From JBEIFW01 sp040382215 (GTDB lineage Bacteria; Actinomycetota; Acidimicrobiia; Acidimicrobiales; Ilumatobacteraceae): 14,872 bases of DNA. Positions 14,718 through 14,872 of the stretch are shown here, piece after piece (position 1 is the stretch's first letter; the number at the start of each line of letters is the position of its first letter). The stretch covers positions 1 to 14,872 of the forward strand of contig JBEIFW010000081.1 in NCBI GenBank assembly GCA_040382215.1, given 5' to 3'. Position numbers and translations under genes: made by a program. The notes under the pieces are model-generated. The model had not been told where the DNA came from and ran no database searches. It was given only the letters and a program-made list of their open reading frames with translations.

Positions 14718-14755
14718 CGGCCGACGGCCGCCGATCGGATGCTATCCGTCGGCCG
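14718..14755. repeat. 10-bp inverted repeat upstream of the helicase
   Basis: CGGCCGACGG (14718-14727) and CCGTCGGCCG (14746-14755) are perfect inverted repeats with an 18-bp spacer. The spacer holds the palindrome CCGATCGG (14731-14738), and CGGAT-GCT-ATCCG (14736-14748) spans the spacer and part of the right arm. A TANNNT hexamer on the minus strand (TAGCAT, 14744-14739) lies in the middle. It could be an operator in the divergent 131-bp gap or, if transcribed, a leader hairpin for the helicase. Confidence 0.6.
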
Positions 14756-14823
14756 CTCGGTACGGTCGGATCCAGGGCCGATGGCGGGCGACCGCGGCGT
14801 CGGCACCCGCCGCCGGAGGGTTC

Positions 14824-14872
14824 ATGCAGCTGCGCAAGAGGGACGTCGAGACGATGCTGGCGGCCTACGACC
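14824..14872 (+). CDS. Start of an unrecognised plus-strand gene (partial)
   Basis: Sixteen residues are visible before the window edge: MQLRKRDVETMLAAYD. A good Shine-Dalgarno GGAGGG (14815-14820) lies three bases before the ATG, and the frame is open to the end, so a real gene start is likely. The piece is charged and probably helical. It is too short to assign a family. It is divergent from the helicase gene, with a 131-bp shared upstream region. Confidence 0.55.
   Translation, partial: MQLRKRDVETMLAAYD

Overview
This is a GC-rich, almost gap-free window, most likely from a high-GC actinobacterium. The basis is the strong G/C third-position bias, frequent GTG starts (5 of the 12 complete genes read on the minus strand), many stop/start overlaps, and an F420-type LLM oxidoreductase. 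An uncultured Acidimicrobiia-like lineage is possible, but the sequence alone does not prove it. No tRNA, rRNA, CRISPR array, insertion sequence or prophage gene is visible. Twelve complete genes and one partial gene lie on the minus strand; one small gene and one partial gene lie on the plus strand.

Left end (1-3180). A partial Fpg/Nei-type DNA glycosylase leaves the left edge. It is divergent from a small single-pass membrane protein (153-647). Converging on that gene is a methionine operon read leftward: metX (homoserine O-acetyltransferase) followed by a PLP-dependent sulfhydrylase/cystathionine gamma-synthase, joined by an ATGA overlap. The 200-bp leader of metX folds by hand into a SAM-clan riboswitch. 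It has a P1 stem, P2, a GGCAACC core, a P3 stem, a SAM-I-style P4 hairpin, and a SAM-IV-style pseudoknot from the P3 loop to sequence 3' of P1. A -10-like hexamer lies just upstream.

Centre (3180-10560). Six tightly packed minus-strand genes form one apparent operon. In transcription order they are: an N-carbamoyl-D-amino-acid-hydrolase-like nitrilase; an FAD-less molybdenum hydroxylase (2Fe-2S plus Moco domains fused, resembling the selenium-dependent xanthine dehydrogenase type); an SsnA-like amidohydrolase without its N-terminal beta-sandwich; a Mer-like LLM flavin/F420 oxidoreductase; a double-hotdog MaoC-like protein with an altered active-site motif; and an isocitrate-lyase/PEP-mutase-family C-C lyase with an intact KRCGH loop. 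Gaps run from overlaps of a few bases to 22 nt. The set reads as a catabolic route: hydroxylation of an N-heterocycle, hydrolytic deamination or ring opening, release of a carbamoyl group, reduction, then hydration and C-C cleavage into central metabolites. The substrate is not known. A 17-bp dyad sits on the promoter region in front of the first gene. This operon is the best candidate for an undescribed system.

Right end (10561-14872). A DEAD-box RNA helicase gene is followed without any gap by two FtsX/MacB-type permeases and a LolD/DevA-type ABC ATPase, all apparently co-transcribed leftward into the catabolic operon's promoter. Upstream of the helicase is a divergent spacer with a 10-bp inverted repeat, then the start of an unrecognised plus-strand gene at the right edge.
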